64,000 bases of DNA from Bacillus thuringiensis (GTDB lineage: Bacteria; Bacillota; Bacilli; Bacillales; Bacillaceae_G). The notes under the pieces were generated by a model. That model saw only the letters and a list, made by a program, of their open reading frames with translations. It was not told where the DNA came from and ran no database searches. The stretch spans positions 2,105,501 through 2,169,500 of the forward strand of contig NZ_CP155559.1 in the NCBI RefSeq assembly GCF_022095615.2, in the 5' to 3' direction. The position numbers and the translations under genes were made by a program. Shown in pieces: positions 16,787 to 25,803 of this stretch (position 1 is the first letter of the stretch; each line of letters starts with the position of its first letter).

Positions 16787-16987
16787 TCACCTTTCTACAA
16801 GGAATTTCTTTCTATAAATAGAGTACCAAACGAAACTCGTGTGGGTCTATACAAACATTGTTGACGTTTTTTAGCTTTTTAAGAAGGGGATAACAAAGTT
16901 TCGTGAAGGAAAAATATGTTGTAAAGTGCAAAGTTAGAGTATAAACGCGATTTGGATCGAGGGGATAGGGGAAGGGATACATTTATT

Positions 16988-17035
16988 ATGATGAATCCGT
17001 ATACTACACAACTGAAAGATGATTGGGCAAAATAA
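16988..17035 (+). CDS. Possible 15-residue small ORF
   Basis: MMNPYTTQLKDDWAK, preceded by a GGGGAAGGGA stretch and followed at once by a terminator hairpin. It could be a real small protein or the N-terminal stub of a lost gene. No family recognised. Confidence 0.25.
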   Translation: MMNPYTTQLKDDWAK

Positions 17036-17068
17036 AAACCCTCTAGAAAATATTTTTCAGAGGGTTTT
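17035..17068. terminator. Terminator shared with the thioredoxin-like gene
   Basis: AAAACCCTCT pairs with AGAGGGTTTT around an AT-rich loop, close to the stop codon of the minus-strand thioredoxin-like gene. A-tract on one side and T-tract on the other allow use from both strands. Confidence 0.85.
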
Positions 17069-17072
17069 CATC

Positions 17073-17387
17073 CTAGTATGCTTCTAAAAACTCAGTAACT
17101 TGCTCTTCAGTTTTTGCGTTAGCACTATGTAAGTGGCCTAGCTTCTCGCCATTTTGATATACAAGTAAACTTGGAATACCCATTACTTGATACTCTTCAG
17201 CGATACTTGGGAACTCATCTTTATTAATAGAATACCATTCAAACTTATTGAACTCTTCCATTACATCTCCGATAAAGTTGTCCATACGTACGCAATCGGG
17301 GCACCATGTAGTAAAGAACTTAACAACTACTGGCTCCTCGCTTGCGATGATGTCTTTGAATTCCTGTTCAGATTTGATTTCTTTCAT
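17073..17387 (-). CDS. Thioredoxin-family protein
   Basis: A cytosolic thioredoxin fold of 104 residues with the active site WCPDC (CxxC, Pro-Asp in place of Gly-Pro) and the cis-proline GIPSLLV. Start at 17387 (MKEIKSEQEF) is chosen over the upstream in-frame codon at 17408 because a GGAG ribosome binding site lies between them. The CPDC active site resembles the YtpP/YdbP-type thioredoxin-like proteins. It is a single gene beside a prophage remnant. Confidence 0.85.
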   Translation of the reverse strand: MKEIKSEQEFKDIIASEEPVVVKFFTTWCPDCVRMDNFIGDVMEEFNKFEWYSINKDEFPSIAEEYQVMGIPSLLVYQNGEKLGHLHSANAKTEEQVTEFLEAY

Positions 17388-17411
17388 GTTTTGTTTCTCC
17401 TTTTTCACTAT

Positions 17412-17602
17412 TCATATTTTTGGTTGTTTAGTTGGTGTATTTGCTATGAAACGAAAACTTCTGACGAAAGTTTTCTTTCCAAATAATTCGTTTGCAAATT
17501 GATTCACCGCAGTTTCTTGAAGTTCTGGTATAACATGTGAGTAGATATCCAGTGTGATTCTACTCTTTTATGTCCTAGTCGTTCATTTGCTATTTTCAGA
17601 TA
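17412..17602 (-). pseudogene. 3' fragment of a tyrosine-family phage integrase
   Basis: Read on the minus strand, AYLKIANERLGHKRVES is followed after a frameshift by LDIYSHVIPELQETAVNQF and ANELFGKK, ending at a stop at 17412-17414. This matches the C-terminal catalytic region of tyrosine recombinases (the LGH motif and the Y of DIYSHV). Stops upstream of 17602 close the frame, so the N-terminal two thirds are gone. It indicates an old integration event beside the thioredoxin-like gene. Confidence 0.75.
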
Positions 17603-17800
17603 TGCATCTTAAATCTAGAAATGAGTATTAGGAACCTCACTTTTCTTTATAAGCTTTTTCGTGAGCTGTGTCAAACTTCTGAAATTGTAAGGTTACTATT
17701 ATAAGTGGGGGAAATTAAATTGTATTCATGATAGCCATTGCTATCACGTTCTTTTCCTCAAATATTTTTATGAGATGTTTTATGAAGCACCTGTAATGTA

Positions 17801-18144
17801 ATGTCGGATAAAGCAAGCAATCTTTTTCCGGTACTTAGAGAAGGAAAACGGTGGATGATCATTACTCATAAATGGGGTGAGTGAATTGAACAACAAGCAG
17901 GGAATTCCAAAAATGATGTAGGGGATACATGTATGAATTTAGAGGAATCGTTATAAGAACTTGTTCGTGAAGTTGTAAGAGAAGCGCGGCTAACAAGAGG
18001 GGGAATTGCTGTCCTGTATAGAGCGAAAGAAATCGTAAGAACATCTTAGGAGTTATTCAGCGGTTAATAAGTGAGGAGGGAATTATAGATGTGGTAGAAG
18101 GAGATCATTATATTATTCTTTCAGAGGGAGAATTAGGATGTTGA
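17801..18144 (+). pseudogene. Degraded small gene(s), probably phage derived
   Basis: A short frame MSDKASNLFPVLREGKRW... ends at 17884. Then MNLEESL is followed by a stop and ELVREVVREARLTRGGIAVL, with a further frameshift before VIQRLISEEGIIDVV, and ends at 18144. The repeated interruption of otherwise protein-like sequence, between an integrase fragment and a terminase fragment, points to decayed prophage genes. Family not recognised. Confidence 0.45.
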
Positions 18145-18145
18145 A

Positions 18146-18316
18146 ATGGGAAAAGAAACTGTTTTCAAAAAACGCCCACCCTGCATTGTTTGTGAGAAAC
18201 AAGAAGGTGAGCTTCATTTAAAAGAAACGAATTGGATTTGTGAAAATTGTGTCCAAATTACGCATGAACAAGGTATTGAAATAGCTATACCCTTTTACAC
18301 CTTATTCCATAAATAA
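18146..18316 (+). CDS. Small putative zinc-binding protein, prophage remnant
   Basis: A 56-residue protein MGKETVFKKRPPCIVCEKQ... with two CxxC pairs (CIVC and CENC) 22 residues apart, a typical small zinc ribbon layout. The ribosome binding site is weak. It ends convergently with, and overlaps by 22 nt, the next minus-strand gene. Probably a leftover phage gene. Confidence 0.5.
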   Translation: MGKETVFKKRPPCIVCEKQEGELHLKETNWICENCVQITHEQGIEIAIPFYTLFHK

Positions 18317-18903
18317 GAAAGCTGGTGGGCTTCGGATTCAAGAGCTATTAAATGATCATTATTAATAGAGTTATTTGTATACATTCTGTTCTTTTGGATG
18401 TTAAGGACCGTATAATTCACATCGTTATATTCATTTGAAAATGTTGATTCATTTAATAATGTCAGTGTTGAGTTGATGTTATATTTATCAATTCGCTCTT
18501 TTTTTCCTTTGAAAAACAGTTTAATAAGATGCGGCTCATCATTAATGAGCAAACCAAGTTCAGGTGATGAGCGGACGATTAAATTATTTGATAACCAATG
18601 TGATTTACCTGGATCAAACCAAGAGACGTCTTTGTTTTTAATGAATTTTTTGTACTGCTTTATAACATCAATATAGTTTTGCTTTTTCTTCTGGTCAACA
18701 GTTTGTATTAATGTTTCAAAACATTCAAAAGGAAGTTCGTTTTTATGAAATTTAATAACAGTTTCTCGTAATTGTTTCCAGTAATCAAAAACTGGGTGAT
18801 ATTCAGGTTGAGATTTTAGATTCTTTACAAAATTCGTTTTTGCTGCACTACTTTTCAGTGTGAAGTCTAAAAATTGTGTAAGTCCCACCTTAATTTCCGC
18901 CAT
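18295..18903 (-). CDS. Hypothetical protein, prophage remnant region
   Basis: An uncharacterised protein of 202 residues starting MAEIKVGLTQFLDFTLKSS, chosen at 18903 because AAGGGGGTG lies just upstream. It is Lys/Asn rich and mixed alpha/beta, with no signal peptide, membrane segment or recognisable motif. Its orientation is opposite to the flanking phage-like fragments, so it may be a later insertion or a lysogenic cargo gene. Function unknown. Confidence 0.55.
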   Translation of the reverse strand: MAEIKVGLTQFLDFTLKSSAAKTNFVKNLKSQPEYHPVFDYWKQLRETVIKFHKNELPFECFETLIQTVDQKKKQNYIDVIKQYKKFIKNKDVSWFDPGKSHWLSNNLIVRSSPELGLLINDEPHLIKLFFKGKKERIDKYNINSTLTLLNESTFSNEYNDVNYTVLNIQKNRMYTNNSINNDHLIALESEAHQLSYLWNKV

Positions 18904-18978
18904 GTTACACCCCCTTTCCAAACATTATTAATTCGATATTGAAAAGGGAAATCCTGCATTTTTAAGGAGGTGAACTAG

Positions 18979-19209
18979 ATGCTAGATGATGAAGAGCTGA
19001 AGGAACAAGAACGGCTTTTTTGTTTATATTACGTGAAATACTTTAAAGGGAAACAAGCTGTACGGGAAGCTGGGTATGTAAAGAGAGGCATGCATAGTAC
19101 GAGTAGCCGATTACATAGAAGAGAACGTGTAGCATTGTAAATCCGAGAATTGAAAGGTGAAATGGTTGAAAATATATTTTTGGAAGTGATGAGTGGGTTG
19201 AATGAGTAA
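18979..19209 (+). pseudogene. Phage terminase small subunit, truncated with internal stop
   Basis: MLDDEELKEQERLFCLYYVK followed by a KQAVREAGY segment matches the N-terminal helix-turn-helix of YqaS-type terminase small subunits. An in-frame TAA at 19138-19140 interrupts it, and the same frame continues with IRELKGEMVENIFLEVMSGL to a stop at 19207. AAGGAGGTG precedes the ATG. The protein is far shorter than an intact small subunit, and no large subunit follows. Confidence 0.7.
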
Positions 19210-19231
19210 ATCAATATTGCTTTTGCTAATA

Positions 19232-19266
19232 CGAAAAAAGGTCCTGTTGTTTCCAACAGGACCTTT
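19232..19266 (-). terminator. Strong orphan terminator on the minus strand
   Basis: A perfect 13-bp stem (AAAGGTCCTGTTG with CAACAGGACCTTT) and a 4-nt loop. The T-run is on the minus-strand side, so it ends a transcript coming from above 19270. No convincing minus-strand gene is there. Confidence 0.75.
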
Positions 19267-19732
19267 CCTAAAATGGCAAAGAGTAACTCTTACCTTACTC
19301 TTCTCGTATATAATACCTGAAAAAGATAGATGTGTATACAACAAGAAATTCCAATATAATTATTCGAATATAGTGTTTAAAAATAAAAAGGTGGGATTTA
19401 AAATAAGGAATTAAATTACAAATGTTGATTTATCAATTGGTTTGAACGTTTTTCTGTTAACTTATAGCGAATAAAGTGATATTGAGATAATAAGATATGT
19501 AATTTTGCATACCGGATTGTACAGTTGAATAAGGGTGTAAATAATCTAAATAATACGGAAGTTGAGGAGAGTAATACTGAAATTTCATTAACCTGTTAAC
19601 TGTGTGAAATAAATTCATCTGAATAGAAGCAAAAATAGAGGTTTGCCTTAGACATTTATGAAGGTTAAGAATATTTATAAAGAAAGGAGTAAATACACAG
19701 GTCCGATTTTTGTAATGATGGAGGGAATTGAT

Positions 19733-20011
19733 GTGGACATAACTCAAAGTATGGCGCGAATAGTGGTTAATGGGAAAGATCTTCCGTTTCGTTCAGTTAG
19801 TACTTCTGTATGGAATCAAGGGCCTGTAAATGATTTAATTGTTTCAACAAGCCAGAGAGTCGAGGAGTTTTATCAATTTATGTGGTCGCAAGTACCAGTA
19901 ATGCTTGCGATGTATTTTCTTCAGGGTGCGGACTTAATGAGGTTTGCTAGAATTATTGGAATTAATCAAAGTGTAACGGGAGAATATATTTATCATTTCT
20001 CTTGGGGATAA
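19733..20011 (+). CDS. Hypothetical protein
   Basis: A protein of about 92 residues if it starts at the GTG 19733, which has GGAGGG 7 nt upstream; the frame is open back to an ATG at 19658. It begins VDITQSMARIVVNGKDLPFR and has a hydrophobic stretch SQVPVMLAMYFLQGADLMRF. No known family recognised. It lies next to the collagen-like gene in a spore-flavoured region. Confidence 0.55.
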   Translation: MDITQSMARIVVNGKDLPFRSVSTSVWNQGPVNDLIVSTSQRVEEFYQFMWSQVPVMLAMYFLQGADLMRFARIIGINQSVTGEYIYHFSWG

Positions 20012-20357
20012 AACGAATGTAAAGTAGCTTAACAGCTGGTTTTTTATTTTGTGAAATTTTAGGGGGTGATGAATAGGAGGTTAAGAAAATAAGATTAGAG
20101 CGTGATATAGATAATTTGTGACTCTATTTAAGCTCGTAAAGATACTCGGTTACTTCTTTTAATACAATGGATTTTACAAACAAATGTATAGAAGTATACA
20201 TAAGAAAAATGTAATGAGTCGAATAATATCCCCTCCATATGTATATTGCAATTAACATGAAGCACGTACAGGGGTCTGTTATGAATATGAAGTTTTTAAG
20301 GAGCACAAAAAATAAAAAAACAGAGAGACATATGTTTTGTCTCTCTATTTTTTTATT
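20012..20357. other. Intergenic region without a clear gene
   Basis: Short frames only. A minus-strand frame ending ...FVKSIVLKEVTEYLYELK at about 20124 reads like a protein C-terminus but has no start or ribosome binding site in keeping with it. The end of the region holds the terminator of the collagen-like gene. Confidence 0.4.
20314..20351 (-). terminator. Terminator of the collagen-like/propeller gene
   Basis: AGAGAGACA and TGTCTCTCT form the stem, with A7 on the plus-strand left side serving as the T-run for the minus strand. Confidence 0.85.
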
Positions 20358-22259
20358 TTATTCACAAATAGTTCCGGTTGCTATACCAGTTGGAGCAACA
20401 CCTACTGGTACCGTATCTATAACCGTATTTGTAGCAGTATTGATAACAGAAACAGTATTACTAGCTTGGTTTGTAACATAGGCACGAGTGCCATCTGGTA
20501 TGATGGTTACTTGATCCGGGGATAAAGCAACAGGAATTGTATCGATTACTGCATTTGTTGCTACGTTTATTACCGATACATTATCGCTAACTTTATTTAC
20601 AACATAAATACGAGTGCCATCCGGTGTAATATCTATACCAACCGGTTCAGTACCTACGTTAATTGTATTAATAACGGAATTAGTAGCGGTGTCAATAACA
20701 GAAACCGTATTGCTATTTTGATTTGTGACATATGCACGAGTGCCATCTAGTGTAAAGACGATTATCCTAGGGCGAATACCAACAGGAATCGTAGCGCTAA
20801 CTGTATTTGTAGCAGTATTAATAACAGAAATTGTGTTGCTTAATTCGTTTGCAACATATGCAAAAGCTCCATTTGGAGAAACAGTGATTCCTTGTGGAGC
20901 GTTGCCGACAGGAATTGTATCAATGACAGTGTTAGTAGCAGCATTAATAACAGAAACCGTATTATTACCGTGATTTCCAACATAAACAGTTGTGTTATTT
21001 GGAGAAACAGCTACACCGATTGGATTAGATCCAACAGGGATGGTAGCGACAACTATATTGGTGGCAGTATTAATAACAGAAACGGTGTTTGAAAAAATAT
21101 TAGTAACATAAGCGCGAGTCCCATTTGGTGAAACTGTTACTTCGAGAGGTGCATTATCTACAGTAATTGTAGCAACAACGGTATTTGTTCCGGTGTTGAT
21201 TATAGATACAGTATCATCGGTAGGATCATCTATGACTCCTGCGTTTGTAACATAAACAAGGAAATTACATACAGGTCCAGTGGGTCCGGTTGGCCCAGTG
21301 GGTCCGGTTGGCCCAGTCGGTCCAGTCGGTCCTGGTGGACACTCACAATCCCCAGTCGGCCCAGGTGGTCCTTCCGGCCCTTGAATTCCTTCCACGCCTT
21401 GAGGCCCAGTAGGTCCTGCGAGTCCTTCTGGTCCTTGAATCCCTTGCACACCTTGAGGTCCAATCGGTCCTTCTGGTCCTTCTGGTCCTTGAATTCCTTG
21501 CACACCCTGGGGGCCAGTAGGTCCTGGTGGTCCTGGAACTCCCATTCCAGTGCCAGAACCAGTTGGCCCAGGTGGTCCTTCTGGTCCTTGAATTCCTTGC
21601 ACACCTTGAGGCCCAGTCGGCCCAGGTGGCCCTTCCGGCCCTTGAATTCCTTCCACACCTTGAGGCCCAGTCGCTCCTGCGAGTCCTTCTGGTCCTTGAA
21701 TCCCTTGCACACCTTGAGATCCCTGAGCTCCTCTAGGTCCTTGAAATCCTCTAGGTCCAGTCGGTCCAGTCGGTCCCGGTGTTCCAATAATATTTAATAG
21801 CGAACTATTCAATATTCCTTGCAAAATTAAGTTGAATGTTTGCTGCAGAAGGGGGTCTGATATATTTGAACAACTAATAAGTGAAGATAAGTTTTGGAAT
21901 AGAAATTGGAACAATGCTGAAATTTGAGTAAGAGATGCAGTTGGCAAGGAATTGATTAATTGAGTTATAGTTCGTATAACTAAATTTCTATTTGGAGTAT
22001 TTGGTTGTACTGTAATTAATAAATCATTTAAATCCTGTAATGATGATTGGAGTATTTGTATAGTTGTTGGATTTGGTGTTGTGAAAAAAGAAAAGATAGC
22101 TTGGCTTAATTGGTTAATTAGGGACAATAATTCTTGTTGCTGAGAAGATGAGAAAAAAACAGGTGTACAACAATTAGTTTGATCACAAGAGGATATAGAA
22201 ATAAAACAAGGGAATCGGAACTTTTCGCACGGATCGTTTGAGTTTGGATTATGTTTCAT
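20358..22259 (-). CDS. Collagen-like protein with seven-bladed YVTN beta-propeller
   Basis: A protein of 633 residues in three parts. Residues 1-158 are a Cys-containing N-terminus and a helical Gln/Leu-rich region. Residues 159-329 are collagen-like G-X-Y repeats, mostly [15 protein letters not shown] and GPTGPTG, broken by GSGTGMG and by a Cys pair in DCEC. Residues 335-633 hold seven repeats of about 42 residues with the [18 protein letters not shown] pattern, which should close as a seven-bladed propeller. AAGGAGG precedes the ATG ending at 22259; the upstream open extension has no ribosome binding site. There is no signal peptide. Collagen-like proteins of this group are exosporium components (BclA type), so a spore surface role is likely but inferred; no BclA-type leader motif is visible. 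Confidence 0.85.
   Translation of the reverse strand: MKHNPNSNDPCEKFRFPCFISISSCDQTNCCTPVFFSSSQQQELLSLINQLSQAIFSFFTTPNPTTIQILQSSLQDLNDLLITVQPNTPNRNLVIRTITQLINSLPTASLTQISALFQFLFQNLSSLISCSNISDPLLQQTFNLILQGILNSSLLNIIGTPGPTGPTGPRGFQGPRGAQGSQGVQGIQGPEGLAGATGPQGVEGIQGPEGPPGPTGPQGVQGIQGPEGPPGPTGSGTGMGVPGPPGPTGPQGVQGIQGPEGPEGPIGPQGVQGIQGPEGLAGPTGPQGVEGIQGPEGPPGPTGDCECPPGPTGPTGPTGPTGPTGPTGPVCNFLVYVTNAGVIDDPTDDTVSIINTGTNTVVATITVDNAPLEVTVSPNGTRAYVTNIFSNTVSVINTATNIVVATIPVGSNPIGVAVSPNNTTVYVGNHGNNTVSVINAATNTVIDTIPVGNAPQGITVSPNGAFAYVANELSNTISVINTATNTVSATIPVGIRPRIIVFTLDGTRAYVTNQNSNTVSVIDTATNSVINTINVGTEPVGIDITPDGTRIYVVNKVSDNVSVINVATNAVIDTIPVALSPDQVTIIPDGTRAYVTNQASNTVSVINTATNTVIDTVPVGVAPTGIATGTICE
21260..21790. 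repeat. Coding tandem repeats of the collagen region
   Basis: Imperfect 9-nt (GPT) and about 45-54-nt units repeat across the G-X-Y region and create long shadow frames on the other strand. Length variation between strains is to be expected here. Confidence 0.85.
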
Positions 22260-22680
22260 AATTACCTCCTTTTTAAAAAGTTTAATAGTAAGTACGGTTT
22301 GATGACTAATATTTATTTCTAGATTCAAAGTGTTTATGAGTATATGTTTTATGTGAAATATCCAGGAATGTTTTTTAAAAGTATATGTCAACAAAATGGA
22401 GGTGTTCTTATGAGACTAGTATTATTGTAATGGTTAGATTTGGTGATAATGAAAAGTTTAATTAAGCTAGGATCTAATCCAGTTCTATATAGAATGTTAT
22501 TTATGATTATTCATTCTGTTTTTTTATATAAACTTCTTTGAAATATGAAATTGAAGACATGAAAAGATATAATTAAAATGAAAAAGTTACTAAAAGCTAG
22601 TGTACTAGATTTCAGCACTCATCGAAATAAAGAATCATAACATAATTTGTAATAACTTATATGGAAGTGAGCTGACAATA
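22260..22680. other. Divergent intergenic region
   Basis: 420 nt between the collagen-like gene and the Gln-rich gene. It must hold both promoters. I see AT-rich DNA and no clear gene, operator or riboswitch. Confidence 0.4.
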
Positions 22681-22932
22681 ATGTTTTATTCGTATTTTTA
22701 TTCTCAAGCAGGTATGCGACCAGCGTATGGTACATCTATAACGTATAGCGGAGCACAAAGTACAGTTCAAGCTGTTCAACAAGCGTTACAAATGCAACAA
22801 CAAATGCAAATGCAGCAACAAGGTATCCAACCGTATTATTCATCTATGGAGTATTTTTATCCAATGCAAACAATTACACCATATGGAAGTTCTTTTCTTA
22901 CGATTCCATATGGAACTGTATTTAATCTATAA
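22681..22932 (+). CDS. Small Gln/Tyr-rich protein
   Basis: An 83-residue protein MFYSYFYSQAGMRPAYG..., with a Q-rich segment (QQALQMQQQMQMQQQG) and an aromatic Pro/Tyr-rich end (PYGSSFLTIPYGTVFNL). GGAAGTGAG lies upstream of the ATG. The composition resembles small spore coat or matrix proteins, but no family is recognised. A structured element begins just after it. Confidence 0.6.
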   Translation: MFYSYFYSQAGMRPAYGTSITYSGAQSTVQAVQQALQMQQQMQMQQQGIQPYYSSMEYFYPMQTITPYGSSFLTIPYGTVFNL

Positions 22933-22945
22933 AGAAAAATTTTTA

Positions 22946-23080
22946 TTAGTTGGGAGCGGGTTCCAAATCGATTATTAGCTCTTACCAATCGGGGGGCAGC
23001 ACGGCTCCCACCTAACTTTCGCGTATGTGCCGAGTTTTGAGGTGTGAGTCTTATTGCTTACAAATGGCGGGCACAATTGA
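22946..23080. ncRNA. Structured conserved element, copy A
   Basis: An outer stem pairs 22946-22957 with 23004-23015 (TTAG-T-TGGGAGC with GCTCCCA-C-CTAA). A second helix pairs TGTGCC (23026-23031) with GGCACA (23070-23075). It shares with the element at 31175 the blocks CACCAATCGGG (here TACCAATCGGG) and ATGTGCCGA(A/G)TTTTGAG. Much more GC-rich than its surroundings. It is either a small RNA or cis-regulatory RNA, or a B. cereus group dispersed repeat (bcr type). The identity is unresolved. Confidence 0.5.
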
Positions 23081-23267
23081 GGGAGATGAAATTGTGTTTA
23101 TGTAAGCGTCAAATAGTCCCCATATATAATTTGTAAATAATCCATGAGACAATCTTCGTACATACTACAAGTGGCGTTTTTTTGTGAGAAGACACCGATT
23201 AAAGAAAGAATGGGAATTACCGTATCATGATAAATGATGGTTAGTGGCTTTGTATGAAAGGGGATAC
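23081..23267. other. Intergenic sequence after element A
   Basis: AT-rich, no gene seen. It ends in AAAGGGG, the likely ribosome binding site of the small frame at 23268. Confidence 0.35.
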
Positions 23268-23453
23268 ATGAACATTTACTTACACGAACCAGGTCGATAT
23301 GCAGCAACGAAATCCTATCTGTGGTTATTTTGTATAGGGCTATTTTCCTATGACTATCAGCTTACAAGAATAGGAGAAGATCCGAACTGTCTTTTAACTC
23401 TTTTTTTATGTATTGAAAGTAAAATAGATAAGAGAAGAATCTATCAGCTTTGA
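23268..23453 (+). CDS. Possible small protein
   Basis: A 61-residue frame starting MNIYLHEPGRYAATKSYLWLF with AAAGGGG about 5 nt before the ATG. It has a hydrophobic centre (YLWLFCIGLF). No family recognised. Plausible by ribosome binding site and position, but short and unconfirmed. Confidence 0.35.
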   Translation: MNIYLHEPGRYAATKSYLWLFCIGLFSYDYQLTRIGEDPNCLLTLFLCIESKIDKRRIYQL

Positions 23454-23613
23454 ATGGAGTGTACTATACATCTAGGTTGTGTTTTTATTGATATGTTTTC
23501 CCCTCATGTGTATATAAATAGGCGACAAGTATAGGGCTAAAGCAATAACTCGTCCAAACATTGAGAATCTCTCTTACATAATATGTAGTAATAAGCATGA
23601 AAGGGGAACTAGT

Positions 23614-24150
23614 ATGTCTTGCTATAACTACTGTAAGTATTGTAAAGAGTATAAAAAGAAACAGCATGACTGTTGTAAGAACACGAGTAAGTGTAATGAC
23701 AACAAGGATAAGCTTGTTAGGGCATCAGCATTTAGGGCTAGAAATACGGTGGATCAAACGGTTCCTGCCAATACTTTTGTAAAGGTATTGTTCCAAGATG
23801 AACAATTTGATTTAGCAAATGAGTATAATCCAGCAACGTCTATCTTTATTCCGAAGACTAGAGGGGTTTACTCTATTATTGGAACGATTGGTTTTTTTCC
23901 CAATGATTTTAACTTAAATTATAGAGCTCGTGTAGAAATTCGTGTGAATGGAAACGCAGCAATAGCTATAGATAATGACTTTTTTGGTCCAATAAGTTTT
24001 GGAAATGTAGTAAGTGTTTCGACGATCGTTCAATTGGATGAAGGAGACCGAGTTGAGGTTTATGCACAAAGTAGCATAGACGGAGTTTTAAGTTCTTCGG
24101 AAGATGGCTCACATTTTGAAGCTGCAAGATTCCCTTCTCCAATTAAATAA
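23614..24150 (+). CDS. C1q/TNF-like domain protein with Cys/Lys-rich N-terminus, copy 1
   Basis: A protein of 178 residues. The N-terminus MSCYNYCKYCKEYKKKQHDC is rich in Cys and Lys. From about residue 35 a beta-rich domain runs to the end, with FDLANEYNPATSIFIPKTRG and VYSIIG, the layout of C1q-like jelly-roll domains. AAAGGGGAACTAGT precedes the ATG. The tandem paralogue follows after a terminator; promoter region, ribosome binding site and terminator are duplicated too. The spore surface is a likely location (trimeric C1q-like domains cap BclA-type filaments), but that is inference. Confidence 0.65.
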   Translation: MSCYNYCKYCKEYKKKQHDCCKNTSKCNDNKDKLVRASAFRARNTVDQTVPANTFVKVLFQDEQFDLANEYNPATSIFIPKTRGVYSIIGTIGFFPNDFNLNYRARVEIRVNGNAAIAIDNDFFGPISFGNVVSVSTIVQLDEGDRVEVYAQSSIDGVLSSSEDGSHFEAARFPSPIK

Positions 24151-24187
24151 ATTTGGTAAACTATGAATATACGGAAGATAAAGGATA

Positions 24188-24219
24188 ATCCTCACCAAAA
24201 TGGTGGGGATATTTTATTC
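24188..24219 (+). terminator. Terminator after C1q-like copy 1
   Basis: ATCCTCACCA pairs with TGGTGGGGAT around AAA, followed by an A/T-rich tract. Homologous to the terminator after copy 2. Confidence 0.75.
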
Positions 24220-24221
24220 TA

Positions 24222-24878
24222 TTGAAAATAGGAATAGTTTGTCCAAACTATTCTTATCCAAGTTACATAGTATGTAATAATAAGTTTAAAGGGGGACTTA
24301 CTACGTCGTATTATTACTGTAAGTATTGTAAGGATTACAAAAAGAAAAGTCATGATTGCTTTAGAAAAAATAGTCAATGTGATAGAAAGTATGTAAAAGT
24401 GAATTGTTGTGAGGATAAGAAAGAAAAGCTTGTTAGGGCGTCTGCATTTAGAGCTGTTAATACAATGAATCAACCTGTTCCGGAAAATACTTCGGTTAAA
24501 GTATTGTTCCAAGCTGAACAGTTTGATTTAGCGAATGAATATAATCCAGTAACATCTATTTTTATTCCGAAGACTAAAGGGGTATATAGTGTATTAGGGA
24601 ATATAACGTTCTCTCCAAATGATTTTAATGTAAATTACAGAGCTCGAGTTGAAATTCGTGTGAATGGAAATCCAGCAATAGCAATAGATAATGATTTCTT
24701 TGGGACTGGGGTATTTTTTAATAATGATGTTTCAGTAACTTCTATTCTTCAATTAGAAGCAGGGGATTCAGTTGAAATTTTTGCTGAGAGTAGTGTTGCT
24801 GGAGTGATTGTTCAAAATGTTAATGGTTTAAATACGGTTCACTTTGAAGCTGCAAGATTCCCTTCTCCAACTGAATAA
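24222..24878 (+). CDS. C1q-like paralogue, copy 2, with altered start codon
   Basis: Tandem duplicate of the preceding gene with the same domain (FDLANEYNPVTSIFIPKTKG). In copy 1 the ribosome binding site is followed by ATG TCT; at the homologous place here, after AAAGGGGG, the codon is ACG (24303-24305). The frame is open upstream to a TTG at 24222, which gives 218 residues but lies beside the preceding terminator with a poor ribosome binding site. The gene is therefore either started at a rare codon, extended at the N-terminus, or silenced. The coding sequence itself is intact, with no stops. Confidence 0.55.
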   Translation: MKIGIVCPNYSYPSYIVCNNKFKGGLTTSYYYCKYCKDYKKKSHDCFRKNSQCDRKYVKVNCCEDKKEKLVRASAFRAVNTMNQPVPENTSVKVLFQAEQFDLANEYNPVTSIFIPKTKGVYSVLGNITFSPNDFNVNYRARVEIRVNGNPAIAIDNDFFGTGVFFNNDVSVTSILQLEAGDSVEIFAESSVAGVIVQNVNGLNTVHFEAARFPSPTE

Positions 24879-24913
24879 TGAAGACAATAAAGTACTTTTC
24901 AGTAGGTTTAGTT

Positions 24914-24948
24914 AATCCCCTTCACCAAATGGTGGGGGATTATTATTG
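24914..24948 (+). terminator. Terminator after C1q-like copy 2
   Basis: AATCCCC and GGGGGATT arms with CACCA/TGGTG inside and an A/T-rich tail. Confidence 0.75.
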
Positions 24949-25803
24949 CTTTTCTACAATATATAAGTAAATAGGTTGAATGTAGTTTATTTCAGGAGCA
25001 TTTCGCATGCTAGGATGTAATGATGAAAGTGAAAATAAAAATGGCAATGAGGTATAACATATAAAATGAAAGATAAAGTTTCAAAATTATTTTTTGCAGT
25101 TTTTGAGATTGAAAGGGCTATTTGATCTTCTACAGATAATAAAAAAAGAGTACAACGAAAATAAGTAATATGGTGGTGAAAGTTCTTTAGCATCACATTT
25201 GCTAGTTGTTTTACGGGCTTTTTCTTTGCTATATAAAAATTACATATTTAACATAGGTATATGTAGGTATTGCTAATGTATGGAAAGGATATTAAGGCGA
25301 TTACACTATATAAAAATAAAATAAATCCTAAGATGAGTAGTATGGGATGCAACTTGAACCTATTTGACCCCCTTGAGTATATAAAGAATTTTAATGCATA
25401 TTTGGTCAATTTAGAAGGGGAATATATGAATGAATGATGATTGAATCAATACACTAATTTAACAGAGTAGTGAACGTATAATAAATAAAGGAGCATTGCT
25501 GAATACACATTGATTAGGTTGTGTATAAGTACCAGATGGGTTTACCACTCATGAAATATAAAAGTAAACAGGTTTATGTGCACAGAATGAGAGATAAATA
25601 AAAAAAGAGCATACATAAAAAGTACGCTCTAAAGAAAGATAGGTTTTATGAGTGGATAATCTCCATACGATAATATATGCTCGGTTAATAAAAACGTGTG
25701 AAAAATCAATAGATTATCAATGGAATATCATGAAATGAGTAATTTTAGTCTATTACCGAGGTCGTCTAGCTAACCAAATTGTAAGGATTGTAAATAGAAC
25801 AGA
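24949..25803. other. Gene-poor stretch with relics
   Basis: About 850 nt without a convincing gene. A frame ending MGLPLMKYKSKQVYVHRMRDK at about 25600 reads like a gene C-terminus and is followed by a hairpin AGAGCATAC/GTACGCTCT (25606-25632) whose T-run serves the minus strand. An ATG with AAGGGG near 25425 closes after three codons. I read this as decayed sequence. Confidence 0.45.

Noticed and set aside
21381..21797. Long plus-strand and minus-strand frames across the collagen-like region
   Set aside because: They are shadows of the G-X-Y repeats, with repetitive Leu/Arg/Ser composition and no ribosome binding sites.
24987..25196. Minus-strand 69-residue frame
   Set aside because: No ribosome binding site and His/Phe-rich composition typical of a random AT-rich frame.
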